From NCBI GenBank assembly GCA_022571825.1, contig JACZXC010000008.1, positions 1-18,745 on the forward strand: a DNA stretch of 18,745 nucleotides, written 5' to 3'. Both the position numbers and the translations under genes were made by a program. How positions within the stretch are numbered: the first letter of the stretch is position 1; each line of letters begins with the position of its first letter. Source of the DNA: Myxococcales bacterium. Lineage in GTDB: Bacteria > Myxococcota_A > UBA9160 > SMWR01. The notes beneath the pieces are model-generated. The model had not been told where the DNA came from and did no database searches. It worked only from the letters and a program-made list of their open reading frames with translations. Shown here in pieces: positions 1-7,960 of the stretch.

Positions 1-1
1 G

Positions 2-1036
2 GCGGCGACCGGGGGTCTTGCACTCGACCAGGATCGAATTCGCCTCGAAGAGGCGAAGGCGGACGACCTCCTCGCGGCCCGGGCCTTGGCCATGCGGGCT
101 CGACGCGAAGGCGACCTGGCCCAGGCCGACGCGCACTACCAGGCGCTGGTCCGGGTCCTCCCTGAGGACGCTGGGATCCTCAACAACGCTGCCGGCGTGC
201 GCCTGAGGCTGGGCCAGGTGGAATCGGCCATCGAACTCTATGAGGCCGCAGCCCGCCTGAGCGGCTCGCCCACCGTGCTTTTCAATCTCTCGCAGGCGTA
301 TGGGCGCGCCTTCCAGATGGAAGATCTCGCACGTACATTGGCTCGAGCCCAGGAGGCGGACGGAGAGATCGTGGCGCATCTCACGGCCTTGCAGAGTTCC
401 GCTACACGGAGTTTCGTGGTCGACCTGCCTCTGTCGGTTTCGCTCCTGTGGCGCCGAGCGCTGACGGCGGAAGGGGGGCGCGAGATCGCCGCCGAGCTGC
501 GCGGGAAGATCGCGCCGGGCGCACTCGGCCGCGACTGGTGGGTGGCGGCTCTCGCGTTTGGCGTCGTCGCCGTCTGCGCCACCGTTCTGGGTGCGAGTCT
601 TCGGGCGTCGCAGTTATGCGGACGCTGTGGCCGCCGCTTGTGTCCGCGCTGCGATCCCGAGACGGATGGGCATCTACTCTGCGACGCCTGCGTTCGCCTC
701 TTTCATCATCCCGGGAACACCGACCCAAGCCTTCGCCAGGCCAGGATCAACCAACTGCGCGATCGGGAGCGCCGACTGGATCAGTTGACGTGGGCGGCGT
801 CGGTCTTCCTCCCCGGGGTCGCGGGCTTGCTCGCCGCGCGCCCCATGCGCGGCCTGTTCGGCGCCCTCTTCTTCGCGGTGGCGGCCAGCTCGATCTTCTG
901 GCGCGAGGGCGTGGCTCCCGACCCGTTGGTTGCGGGTGCCACGGCGCCAATCGTTTTTATCGGAACCGCTGCGGTTGCCCTCGGGGCGTATGCGATCGTC
1001 GTCGCCACCAGCCTCGCGACGCGCCGGGAGGTCTGA
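2..1036 (+). CDS. TPR and zinc-cysteine membrane protein, N-terminus missing
   Basis: The frame is open to the left edge of the window, so the true start lies upstream; the first internal ATG (86) is not a credible start. The visible part begins with a helical region holding about two tetratricopeptide repeats (roughly residues 28-105 of the visible part), which usually bind protein partners. A membrane segment follows near residues 178-200. Next come three Cys-x2-Cys pairs (C206/C209, C214/C217, C227/C230), which look like a zinc ribbon or double zinc-finger. A short charged helix and two to three hydrophobic segments precede the C-terminus. The arrangement suggests an inner-membrane scaffold with a zinc-stabilised loop. 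I cannot name a function. The next gene starts 2 bases after the stop, so the two are probably co-translated. Confidence 0.8.
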   Translation, partial: AATGGLALDQDRIRLEEAKADDLLAARALAMRARREGDLAQADAHYQALVRVLPEDAGILNNAAGVRLRLGQVESAIELYEAAARLSGSPTVLFNLSQAYGRAFQMEDLARTLARAQEADGEIVAHLTALQSSATRSFVVDLPLSVSLLWRRALTAEGGREIAAELRGKIAPGALGRDWWVAALAFGVVAVCATVLGASLRASQLCGRCGRRLCPRCDPETDGHLLCDACVRLFHHPGNTDPSLRQARINQLRDRERRLDQLTWAASVFLPGVAGLLAARPMRGLFGALFFAVAASSIFWREGVAPDPLVAGATAPIVFIGTAAVALGAYAIVVATSLATRREV

Positions 1037-1038
1037 TC

Positions 1039-2154
1039 GTGTCTGTTGCACTGCGCGGAAATCTCAAGGATTTCGGGATCGGTGAGATCTTCCAGCTGGT
1101 CGGGCAACAGCGAAAGACGGGCCTGCTCGAGTTTTCCTTCGAGCGTGAGCAGATCCAGATCTCCTTTGATCGCGGCTCGGTCGTGTCGGCGATTCCCGCC
1201 CGCGTCGGCGCCGACGCGGCCCTGGGTGACATGCTCGTCCGTTGCGGCTACCTGACCCGACCCGAAGTCGACCAGCTTCAACGGGATTGCAAGGCTTCGG
1301 CCCAGTCCCTTTCGGGCTTCGCGGTTCAGAGCGGGCGCTTGACTTCCGACACGGTCGCGGAGGTTGAGAACCTGCTGACCCGGGAGGCGATCTTCCAGGT
1401 TCTGCGCTGGTCACGTGGGTCGTTCCACTTCACCGCAGAAGAGGTGGTACACGATCGCGGTTTCGACGACCTGCTCGGTGCCGAGCAGATTCTGATGGAC
1501 GGCATGCGCATGGTCGACGAGTGGCAGACTTTCGCCGAGCTGGTGCCATCCACGGACCTGGTCTTCGAGAGGAGAAAGAGCTTCGATGTGTATCAGCAGG
1601 ATGCCGGCGGTCAGGATCAGGCCGCGATCGAAGCGGCAAAGCGTGTATTTCAGTTGGTCGACGGTCGTCTTCCAGTTCAGCGCATCGTCGACTTGTCGCG
1701 GCTCGGGACCTTCGACGCCACCCGAATTCTGGCTGAGCTGCGACGTCGGGAAATCATCGCAGACATTGGTCGGTCGCGTCGCGCGCGCGGTCCGCGGGTT
1801 TCGGTCGCCGCGGGTGGCGCAACCATGTGGCGATGGACATTCGCGTTGCTGCCCCTCGCCTTGCTCTTTGCGGTCGCGTTGCGAGCCAACCGGGAGCCTC
1901 GCCCCGAGCACGGGAACCCGGTGTTCGCGGTGCAGCGGTCGCCGTTTGAATCGATGCGACAGCGGTACGCGTCTCACCGCGTGCGGTACGGGATCGAATC
2001 CTATCGGTTCAGCGAAGGAGAGTGGCCCCGCGACCTCGCACAGCTCGAAGAGACGGGCCTGCTCGGCAGCCCCGGATTGGCGTCCGCTGCTGCCCGTCCC
2101 TACTATTCCGTGGGCGCGGAATCCGGGGTGGTGCTACTCGCGCCGGAGCGCTGA
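1039..2154 (+). CDS. DUF4388 (PATAN-like) protein with membrane anchor and pseudopilin-like tail
   Basis: The start is a GTG preceded by GGGAGG at 1026-1031 with a 7-base spacer; the open frame upstream of it overlaps the previous gene and is ignored. The 371-residue product begins with the DUF4388 pattern (GNLKDFGIGEIFQLVGQQRK, then TGLLEF), a domain found in regulatory and gliding or twitching proteins of deltaproteobacteria and cyanobacteria. Helical regions to about residue 235 resemble the rest of that family. A single hydrophobic segment lies near 263-284. The roughly 85-residue C-terminal tail contains YRFSEGEWPRDLAQL, which resembles the region after the N-terminal helix of type II secretion pseudopilins (a residue pattern of short interval, glycine, W-P, then leucine-rich helix). 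The tail would face the periplasm if the N-terminal domain is cytoplasmic. Exact function is unknown; a signalling or polarity role is inference from the domain. Confidence 0.8.
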   Translation: MSVALRGNLKDFGIGEIFQLVGQQRKTGLLEFSFEREQIQISFDRGSVVSAIPARVGADAALGDMLVRCGYLTRPEVDQLQRDCKASAQSLSGFAVQSGRLTSDTVAEVENLLTREAIFQVLRWSRGSFHFTAEEVVHDRGFDDLLGAEQILMDGMRMVDEWQTFAELVPSTDLVFERRKSFDVYQQDAGGQDQAAIEAAKRVFQLVDGRLPVQRIVDLSRLGTFDATRILAELRRREIIADIGRSRRARGPRVSVAAGGATMWRWTFALLPLALLFAVALRANREPRPEHGNPVFAVQRSPFESMRQRYASHRVRYGIESYRFSEGEWPRDLAQLEETGLLGSPGLASAAARPYYSVGAESGVVLLAPER

Positions 2155-2220
2155 GGCCCGGCGATTCGCTCCGCGGATTCGAGTTCGGTCTGCGGATCGG
2201 ATCCGAAAATTGGTGCACAA

Positions 2221-2225
2221 GAGGA
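2221..2225 (+). promoter_or_regulatory. Ribosome binding site supporting a CTG start for phoH
   Basis: GAGGA lies 5 bases (counting from GAGG) before the CTG at 2230. No ATG, GTG or TTG occurs in the phoH frame between the previous stop (2152-2154) and the GTG at 2374, so this site supports CTG 2230 as the start. Confidence 0.45.
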
Positions 2226-2229
2226 AACC

Positions 2230-3240
2230 CTGGCCCAGAACGAATCTGCCGCCCGTCAGACTCTGATCTTCGACGACAACCATACCGCAGCCGAACTCTA
2301 CGGCGAAGGCGATCGCACACTCCGGATTCTGGAGCAGGAGCTCGGAATCGACGCCCGTGCCCGCGGCAACGAGGTGAGGCTGGTGGGCTCATCCGTTGAA
2401 GTTGGACAGGCTCGGAAGATCCTCGAAGAACTTTACGGCGTGTTGCGCTCGGGCACCCCGGTTCATGCGCGCGACGTTCACGAGGCGGTCCGCATGGTGA
2501 CGCGGCAGCCCGACGTCGACTTGGCAGAAGTCTACGAGGACGTTCTCGCCGGGGTGGGATCCCGCCGGCGAATCGTCGCGAAAAATCTCGCCCAGCGTCG
2601 CTACCTCGACGAGATGCGTACCCGGGACGTGGTGATCGCCAGTGGACCCGCCGGCACCGGGAAGACCTATCTCGCCATGGCGGTCGCGATCGCCGCGTTG
2701 AACCGTCATGAAGTGTCGCGCGTGGTGCTCACCCGACCGGCGGTCGAGGCCGGTGAGAAGCTGGGGTTCCTTCCCGGCTCCATGACGGAGAAGGTGAATC
2801 CCTACCTGCGTCCGCTGTACGACGCGCTCCACGACATGATGCCCTTCGAGAAGGCCACACGGCTGATGGATCGGGGTGTGATCGAGGTTGCCCCGCTGGC
2901 GTTCATGCGCGGACGCACGCTCAATGACTCGTTCGTCATCCTCGACGAAGCCCAAAACACGACCAGCGAACAGATGAAGATGTTTCTCACGCGCCTGGGC
3001 TTCGACTCCAGGGCGGTCATTACCGGCGACACGACGCAGATCGACTTGCCCAGCGAGAAGCGCAGCGGCCTGATCGAGGCCCTCGAGATCCTCAAGGACG
3101 TCGAGGGAATCGGCTTCATGCAGTTCACGAAGGAAGACGTCGTTCGGCACCCTCTGGTGCAGTCCATCATCGACGCGTACGAACGCTTGCAGCAACCGAC
3201 CGCCCATCACGGGTCGGAGACCCATCCCGTCGAAAAATGA
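2230..3240 (+). CDS. phoH: PhoH-family ATPase (PhoH-like protein)
   Basis: This is a cytoplasmic P-loop NTPase of the PhoH/YbeZ family, linked to RNA metabolism together with YbeY, whose gene follows. Walker A is GPAGTGKT at about residues 139-146, Walker B is ILDEAQN at about 237-243, and a sensor-like TGDTTQIDLP follows. An initiation at GTG 2374 would give only 288 residues and cut off a conserved N-terminal region. The in-frame sequence upstream (LIFDDNHTAAELYGEGDR, then LRILEQELGI and ARGNEVRL) matches the KH-like start of PhoH proteins. The best available start is therefore CTG 2230, giving 336 residues, a normal family length. ATT 2209 is another possibility. The stop of the DUF4388 gene lies in the same frame 75 bases upstream. 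The last four bases overlap the ybeY ATG (ATGA). Confidence 0.9.
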   Translation: MAQNESAARQTLIFDDNHTAAELYGEGDRTLRILEQELGIDARARGNEVRLVGSSVEVGQARKILEELYGVLRSGTPVHARDVHEAVRMVTRQPDVDLAEVYEDVLAGVGSRRRIVAKNLAQRRYLDEMRTRDVVIASGPAGTGKTYLAMAVAIAALNRHEVSRVVLTRPAVEAGEKLGFLPGSMTEKVNPYLRPLYDALHDMMPFEKATRLMDRGVIEVAPLAFMRGRTLNDSFVILDEAQNTTSEQMKMFLTRLGFDSRAVITGDTTQIDLPSEKRSGLIEALEILKDVEGIGFMQFTKEDVVRHPLVQSIIDAYERLQQPTAHHGSETHPVEK

Positions 3241-3680
3241 CCGTGCGTCTGACGCCGCGGGACTACCGGGGCGGTCTTCCCCGAGTCGACCGACGTCTGC
3301 TGCGGTCGCGGGCCGCGAGGTTATTGCGCTCGGTGTCGCATGCGGCATCCGAACTCTCGATCCACTTGGTCGATGACGAGGCGATTGCGGCTCTCAACTC
3401 GACCTACCGCGGGCAGGCGCGTGCTGCGGATGTGCTGTCCTTTTCGCTTCTCGAGGGAGACCACGCCGAATACCGAGGCCCGCTGCTGGGCGACGTCGTC
3501 ATCGGCATCGAGACCGCCGCGCGCCAGGCGCGGGCGCGTCGCAGGACTCTCGACGACGAAGTGGCCCAGCTTCTCATCCACGGAACCCTCCATCTGTTGG
3601 GGTTCGACCATGCACGGCGCCGGGAAACTGAGGTGATGCGACGCGAGGAGCGGCGCCTGTGGCGTGTGCTGCGGACATGA
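3237..3680 (+). CDS. ybeY: Endoribonuclease YbeY (rRNA maturation factor)
   Basis: YbeY is a metal-dependent endoribonuclease needed for 16S rRNA 3' end maturation and 70S quality control. The diagnostic motif H-x3-H-x5-H is present as HGTLHLLGFDH, with H115, H119 and H125 as the zinc ligands. Upstream, DVLSFSLLEGD and the ring of acidic and small residues LLGDVVIG match the family. The product is 147 residues, close to the usual 150-160. The start ATG overlaps the phoH stop by ATGA and has no clear Shine-Dalgarno sequence, which suggests translational coupling. The end overlaps the lnt ATG in the same way. PhoH-YbeY-Lnt is a common gene neighbourhood in proteobacteria, so the assignment is secure. 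Confidence 0.95.
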   Translation: MTVRLTPRDYRGGLPRVDRRLLRSRAARLLRSVSHAASELSIHLVDDEAIAALNSTYRGQARAADVLSFSLLEGDHAEYRGPLLGDVVIGIETAARQARARRRTLDDEVAQLLIHGTLHLLGFDHARRRETEVMRREERRLWRVLRT

Positions 3681-5329
3681 GCCGAGCATTTCGGTCGCGC
3701 GGGCTGCTGTTTGCCGGCTACGTCGCCGCCACCGTATTCGCGTTTCCGCACCCGGTTCCGCAATCGATTGGCGACGGGGTGGTGGACCTGGGCAGCGGGT
3801 TGGCCTGGTGGAGCCCCGCGCTGTTGATGCTCGCCCTGGAGGGGTTGTCGCCGGGCCGGGCCGGGCGTGCCGCCTTCGGCGCAGCGCTGATCTCCCATGC
3901 CCTGATCCTTCATTGGCTCTACGTCGTCACCGTCGTCTACGGTGGCGCGCCGCCGCTGGCGGGGATTCTGGCGCCGCTGGGAGCGGGGGCCTACGTCGCC
4001 GCCTTCACCGGGGTTTTCGGGGTGGGCTGGGCTCTGCTGGGTCGTCTCGAGGTCGCCACGCCGTGGTCGGCGGCCGCGCTCTGGACGGCCCTGGACCACT
4101 TCCGGTCCTTCGCGCTCTCGGGCTTTCCCTGGGCGACCCTGGGGTACGCCCAGCATCAAAACGGGGCTTTGTTGGCCCTGGCGCCCTACACCGGAGTGTA
4201 CGGCTTGTCCTTCGTCACGGTGTTGGCGGGGGCGCTCTTGGCCGGACTGTTGCGCGACCTGCGTGCCCGTCGCCGCCCGGGCGCCGGGTTCTGGGCCGGG
4301 GCGGCCGCGGTCATCGTCTTCCACGGAGTCGGAGTGGTCGACCGCACCAGGGACTCCGAAGTCGAGATGCAGACCGTCCGGGTTGCCGTGCTTCAGGGCA
4401 ACATCGACCAGAAGGTGAAGTGGAGCGCCACCCGCGCCGAGGAGATTCTTCGCGTCTACGAGACACTCACCCGGCGCGCCGCCGCGGTGGGGGCACAGAT
4501 CATCGTCTGGCCCGAGTCGTCGGTGCCCGGGGGGATCGATACTGGAGCGTCGACGCCCCACCGCCTGGCGAGCCTCGCGCGCGAGACCGGAGCGGTTCTG
4601 GTGCTGGGGGCGGTTGGTCTCGAGTACGACGGAGAGTCCCGTCCGATCCGATTCACAGACAGTGTCTTTCTGGTCGATGGCGCCAATCAACGCGCGGGGC
4701 GCTACGACAAGGCCCACCTGGTTCCCTTTGGTGAATACCTCCCGCTGCGCAATCTACTGGGGGGGGTGTTCACCGCCGTGGCGCGTGGAATCGCCACGCG
4801 CGACGTTTCCGCTGGAATCGGGCCCCGGGCCCTCGACCTGGCGATCCCGGGCGGGCGCGGCTCGATCCGGGCGGGGCTGCCCATCTGCTATGAGCTGCTC
4901 TTCCCGGACCTGGTGCGGCGCTTCGTGGCGGACGGCGCCGAGGTGCTCTTCGCGACCACCAATGACGCGTGGTATGGGCGGACCGGGGCTCCCTATCAGT
5001 TTCTCGCGATCACCGCCCTGCGCTCGGCGGAAAACCGGGTGTGGACCGCGCGCGCCGCGAACACGGGGATCTCGGCCTTCATCGATGCGCGCGGTCGTGT
5101 GCGCTCTCGGACCCGAATCTTCGAGCGCGGCTGGCTTTCGGCGGATCTGCCGTTGCGCCCGGCCCCGATCGGGGGATCCTTCTACACGCGCTACGGTGAT
5201 GTCTTCGCCTGGGCCTGCTGGTTGGCGGTGGCCGGACTCGCCCTCTGGGGGGTCGCGCGCCAAGGGGGGCGGGCCCGGGCACGTCGATCGGGCTCGGTCG
5301 GGAGAGATCGGGGGGATGGCCATGAATGA
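3677..5329 (+). CDS. lnt: Apolipoprotein N-acyltransferase Lnt
   Basis: Lnt transfers the third acyl chain from phospholipid to the N-terminal cysteine of lipoproteins in the inner membrane, completing lipoprotein maturation before Lol export. The first ~220 residues are a run of hydrophobic segments, followed by a carbon-nitrogen hydrolase (nitrilase-like) domain from about residue 235 and a final membrane segment near 515-535. The catalytic triad is visible: E280 in WPESSVPGG, K345 in YDKAHLVPFGEYLP and C404 in LPICYELLFPD. These correspond to the E267, K335 and C387 triad of the E. coli enzyme. The product is 550 residues from ATG 3677; a GTG at 3659 is in frame but overlaps ybeY further. 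It overlaps prfB by 14 bases. The arginine-rich C-terminal tail after the last membrane segment is probably cytoplasmic. Confidence 0.95.
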   Translation: MSRAFRSRGLLFAGYVAATVFAFPHPVPQSIGDGVVDLGSGLAWWSPALLMLALEGLSPGRAGRAAFGAALISHALILHWLYVVTVVYGGAPPLAGILAPLGAGAYVAAFTGVFGVGWALLGRLEVATPWSAAALWTALDHFRSFALSGFPWATLGYAQHQNGALLALAPYTGVYGLSFVTVLAGALLAGLLRDLRARRRPGAGFWAGAAAVIVFHGVGVVDRTRDSEVEMQTVRVAVLQGNIDQKVKWSATRAEEILRVYETLTRRAAAVGAQIIVWPESSVPGGIDTGASTPHRLASLARETGAVLVLGAVGLEYDGESRPIRFTDSVFLVDGANQRAGRYDKAHLVPFGEYLPLRNLLGGVFTAVARGIATRDVSAGIGPRALDLAIPGGRGSIRAGLPICYELLFPDLVRRFVADGAEVLFATTNDAWYGRTGAPYQFLAITALRSAENRVWTARAANTGISAFIDARGRVRSRTRIFERGWLSADLPLRPAPIGGSFYTRYGDVFAWACWLAVAGLALWGVARQGGRARARRSGSVGRDRGDGHE

Positions 5330-6459
5330 GATGACCCGCGAGGCCCGGATAGATGCCGGCGAACTCGCCGAGCGGCTGCGCCGGGTCTGCGCCCGCTTCG
5401 ACGAGTTCCGGGGGCGACTTTGACGAGGGACGCCTTCGCTCCCGACTCGAGGAGTTGCAGGTCCAATCGGCGCGTCCGGGGCTCTGGGAGGAGCGGGACC
5501 GCGCCGAGAAGCTCCTGCGCGAGAAGAGTCGGGTGGAGCGCGAGGTCGCCTTCTTCGAACGAATGGCCAGCGCTTTGGAAGAGGCGCAGGTGCTTCTGGA
5601 TCTCGCCGCCGAAGCGGACGATGCAGCGACCCGCGCCGAGGCCGCCGACAAGATCGAATCGGCCCATGCAGACCTGGAAGAGGCGGAGTTCCGCCGTCTG
5701 CTGGGCGGGGAGAACGACGCGTCCAACGCGATCGTCTCCATCAATGCCGGGGCCGGCGGAACCGACGCATGCGACTGGGCCGAGATGCTGATGCGGATGT
5801 ACGTGCGTTGGGGCGAGGCCCGCGATTTCCGGATCGAAGAGCTGGACCGCCAGGACGGGGAGGAAGCGGGCGTCCGCAGCGTGACCTTCACCGTATCGGG
5901 GGACTACGCCTTCGGCTATCTCAAGACCGAGGAGGGCGTTCATCGGCTGGTGCGCATCTCCCCGTTTGATTCACAATCGCGCCGGCACACGGCATTCGCC
6001 AGCGTTGCCGTCGTTCCCGAGCTGGACGATTCGATCGAGGTCGATCTCGATGAAAAAGACCTGCGGGTCGACACCTACCGGGCGGGCGGCGCGGGTGGGC
6101 AGCACGTCAACAAGACCGACTCCGCGGTTCGCATCACACACCTTCCGACCAATGTCGTGGTCCAGTGCCAGAATGAGCGCTCCCAGCACAAGAACCGCGC
6201 CATGGCGATGAAGGTGCTGCGGGCACGTCTCTACGAGCGGGCGCAACGGGAACAGGAGGAAAAGCTCGCCGCGGAACGGGGCGAACAGCGTCAGATCGAG
6301 TTCGGCAGCCAGATCCGCTCCTACACACTTCACCCGCAACAGCGGGTCAAGGATCACCGAACGGATCTCGAGGACGGTAACGTGGAAGCCGTGCTGCAGG
6401 GAAGACTCGACCGGTTCATGCGAGCCACTCTGTTGATGAAGGCGGGCGCGGGGGAGTGA
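5316..6459 (+). CDS. prfB: Peptide chain release factor 2 (RF2), with programmed +1 frameshift
   Basis: RF2 recognises UGA and UAA and triggers peptide release. The gene is in two frames. Codons 5316-5420 encode 35 residues (MAMNEMTRE... to FRGRL) and then meet TGA at 5421. The main body continues in the +1 frame from GAC 5422 (DEGRLRSRLEELQ), giving 380 residues. The stop-recognition tripeptide SPF is at 215-217 and the catalytic GGQ at 260-262 in RAGGAGGQHVNKT. Both sit exactly ten residues after their E. coli positions, which supports both the frameshift and the start at ATG 5316. GGAG at 5301-5304 precedes ATG 5316; ATG 5322 and 5331 are in-frame alternatives. The gene overlaps lnt by 14 bases, and lysS starts 4 bases after its stop. 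Expression should be autoregulated by RF2 level. Confidence 0.95.
5408..5424 (+). promoter_or_regulatory. Programmed +1 ribosomal frameshift site in prfB
   Basis: The codons read CGG GGG CGA CTT TGA C. The slippery CTT, the in-frame UGA followed by C, and a G-rich Shine-Dalgarno-like stretch one codon before CTT reproduce the layout of the E. coli site (AGG GGG TAT CTT TGA C). When RF2 is scarce the ribosome pauses at the weak UGA-C and slips forward one base, making full RF2. The protein sequence is RF2-like on both sides of the shift. Confidence 0.95.
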
Positions 6460-6463
6460 ACCT

Positions 6464-7960
6464 GTGAGCGAGAATGAGCGGGCATCGCGGCGCGCGCGGC
6501 TCGAGGCATTGCGGGAAAAGGGGATCGATCCGTATCCCGCGCGGGTCGGACCTCGGCAACGTATTGAGGAGGTGCGACGGCGCTTCGATGATCGGGACGC
6601 CGAAGCCCTCGAAAGCGATCCGCAGACCGTGGCGGTGGTCGGACGGGTCGTCGCAGTCCGTTCCTTCGGCAAGCTGCTCTTCCTGCAAATCTTCGAGGAC
6701 GGCGCGAAGATTCAAGCGAGCGCGAAGAAGAAGGAGATCGAGAGCGACCTGTTCGATCGGATCCGGAACTTCGAAGTCGGCGACTTCGTGTGGATCGAGG
6801 GCCCGCTCTGGCGCACCCGGACCGGGGAGCTCACCGTCAATGCGAGGGCAGCGCGAATGGCGGCCAAGAGCCTGCGTCCCCTGCCCGAGAAATGGCACGG
6901 ACTCAGCGATGTCGAGGCGCGCTACCGACAGCGCTACCTGGACCTCCTCTCCAACCAGGAGACACGGCGCGTCGCGATCCTGCGCAGCCGGACGGTCTCG
7001 GCCATGCGGGCGTTTCTGGATTCGCGCGGCTTCCTCGAGGTGGAGACCCCGGTGTTGCAGCCGATCTATGGGGGGGCTGCCGCCCAGCCCTTCGTGACTC
7101 ATCACAATCGCTACGAACAGAGACTCTACCTCCGCATCTCGGACGAGCTCTATCTCAAACGACTGGTGGTGGGCGGACTCGATCGCGTCTATGAGATCGG
7201 ACACAACTTTCGCAACGAGGGAATCTCGCGGAAGCACCACCCCGAATTTACGATGATGGAGTGCTACCAGGCCTACGCCGACTACCGCGATATGATGGAT
7301 CTCGCCGAAGAGATGATTCTTGAACTCGCGTCGAAGGTCTGCGGCACCGGTCAGGTCGAGTATCAGGGCGGCAAGCTCGACCTGAGCCGGCCGTGGCCTC
7401 GGATTCCCCTGTGCGATGCGATTCGCGAGGCGACACAGATCGATGTTCTCGAGCACGGCGACCTCGATTCACTCCGCGAGGCGATGCGCAGCCGCGGTTT
7501 CGATCCCGGGGGAGCGCCCACCTGGGCCAAGCTGGTGGACGATCTCTTCAGCGATCAGGTCGAGCCGGGTCTGATTCAACCCACCTTCATTACGGACCAT
7601 CCCCTGGATCTCTCACCGCTGGCGAAGCGATCGGTGGCGGATCCGCGCCTGGCCGAGCGCTTCGAACCCTTCATGGCGGGAATGGAGGTCGGAAATGCCT
7701 TCAGTGAGCTCAACGACCCGGACGATCAGAGAGCACGGCTGAAGGCCCAGCGAGAGGCTCACGCCGCCGGCGACCTCGAGGCCCACCCCCTGGACGAGGA
7801 CTACGTGACGGCGCTGGAGCACGGCCTGCCTCCCACCGGAGGTCTCGGAATCGGGGTGGACCGCTTGGTGATGATCCTGGCCGACGTTCCCAACCTCCGC
7901 GAGGTGATTCTGTTTCCCCACCTTCGGCCGCTAAATTCGGAGGCGCCCGAGGCGCCCTGA
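6464..7960 (+). CDS. lysS: Lysyl-tRNA synthetase, class II
   Basis: The enzyme charges tRNA-Lys with lysine using ATP in the cytoplasm. The N-terminal part (to about residue 140) is the OB-fold anticodon-binding domain, with GRVVAVRSFGKLLFLQI. The catalytic domain has class II motif 1 around FLDSRGFLEVETPVLQPIYG, motif 2 beginning FRNEGISRKHHPEF at about residue 249, and motif 3 GLGIGVDRLVMIL at about 460. The product is 498 residues, normal for bacterial LysRS. The GTG start has GGGGAG at 6451-6456 with a 7-base spacer. It lies 4 bases after prfB, a pairing also seen in E. coli. The TGA stop shares one base with the ATG of the next gene (TGATG). Confidence 0.97.
   Translation: MSENERASRRARLEALREKGIDPYPARVGPRQRIEEVRRRFDDRDAEALESDPQTVAVVGRVVAVRSFGKLLFLQIFEDGAKIQASAKKKEIESDLFDRIRNFEVGDFVWIEGPLWRTRTGELTVNARAARMAAKSLRPLPEKWHGLSDVEARYRQRYLDLLSNQETRRVAILRSRTVSAMRAFLDSRGFLEVETPVLQPIYGGAAAQPFVTHHNRYEQRLYLRISDELYLKRLVVGGLDRVYEIGHNFRNEGISRKHHPEFTMMECYQAYADYRDMMDLAEEMILELASKVCGTGQVEYQGGKLDLSRPWPRIPLCDAIREATQIDVLEHGDLDSLREAMRSRGFDPGGAPTWAKLVDDLFSDQVEPGLIQPTFITDHPLDLSPLAKRSVADPRLAERFEPFMAGMEVGNAFSELNDPDDQRARLKAQREAHAAGDLEAHPLDEDYVTALEHGLPPTGGLGIGVDRLVMILADVPNLREVILFPHLRPLNSEAPEAP
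7942..7956 (+). other. Small perfect hairpin at the lysS/lolC junction
   Basis: GGCGCC-CGA-GGCGCC can form a 6-bp stem with a 3-base loop. It contains part of the GAGG (7949-7952) that is the best Shine-Dalgarno for the following ATG at 7960. It also encodes a repeated Glu-Ala-Pro at the LysS C-terminus, so it may be only a codon duplication. Confidence 0.3.

Noticed and set aside
2389..3348. A 319-codon minus-strand frame opposite phoH
   Set aside because: Antisense to an unmistakable P-loop ATPase; no recognisable domain.
3404..4717. A 437-codon minus-strand frame opposite ybeY and lnt
   Set aside because: Low-complexity Arg/Gly/Gln/Pro composition and complete overlap with the catalytic region of Lnt; no family resemblance.
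5353..5421. ATG 5353 as the start of prfB
   Set aside because: The residues before the frameshift junction in this frame (MPANSPSGCAGSAPASTSS...) are not RF2-like, whereas the frame starting at 5316 and joined through CTT TGA C is.
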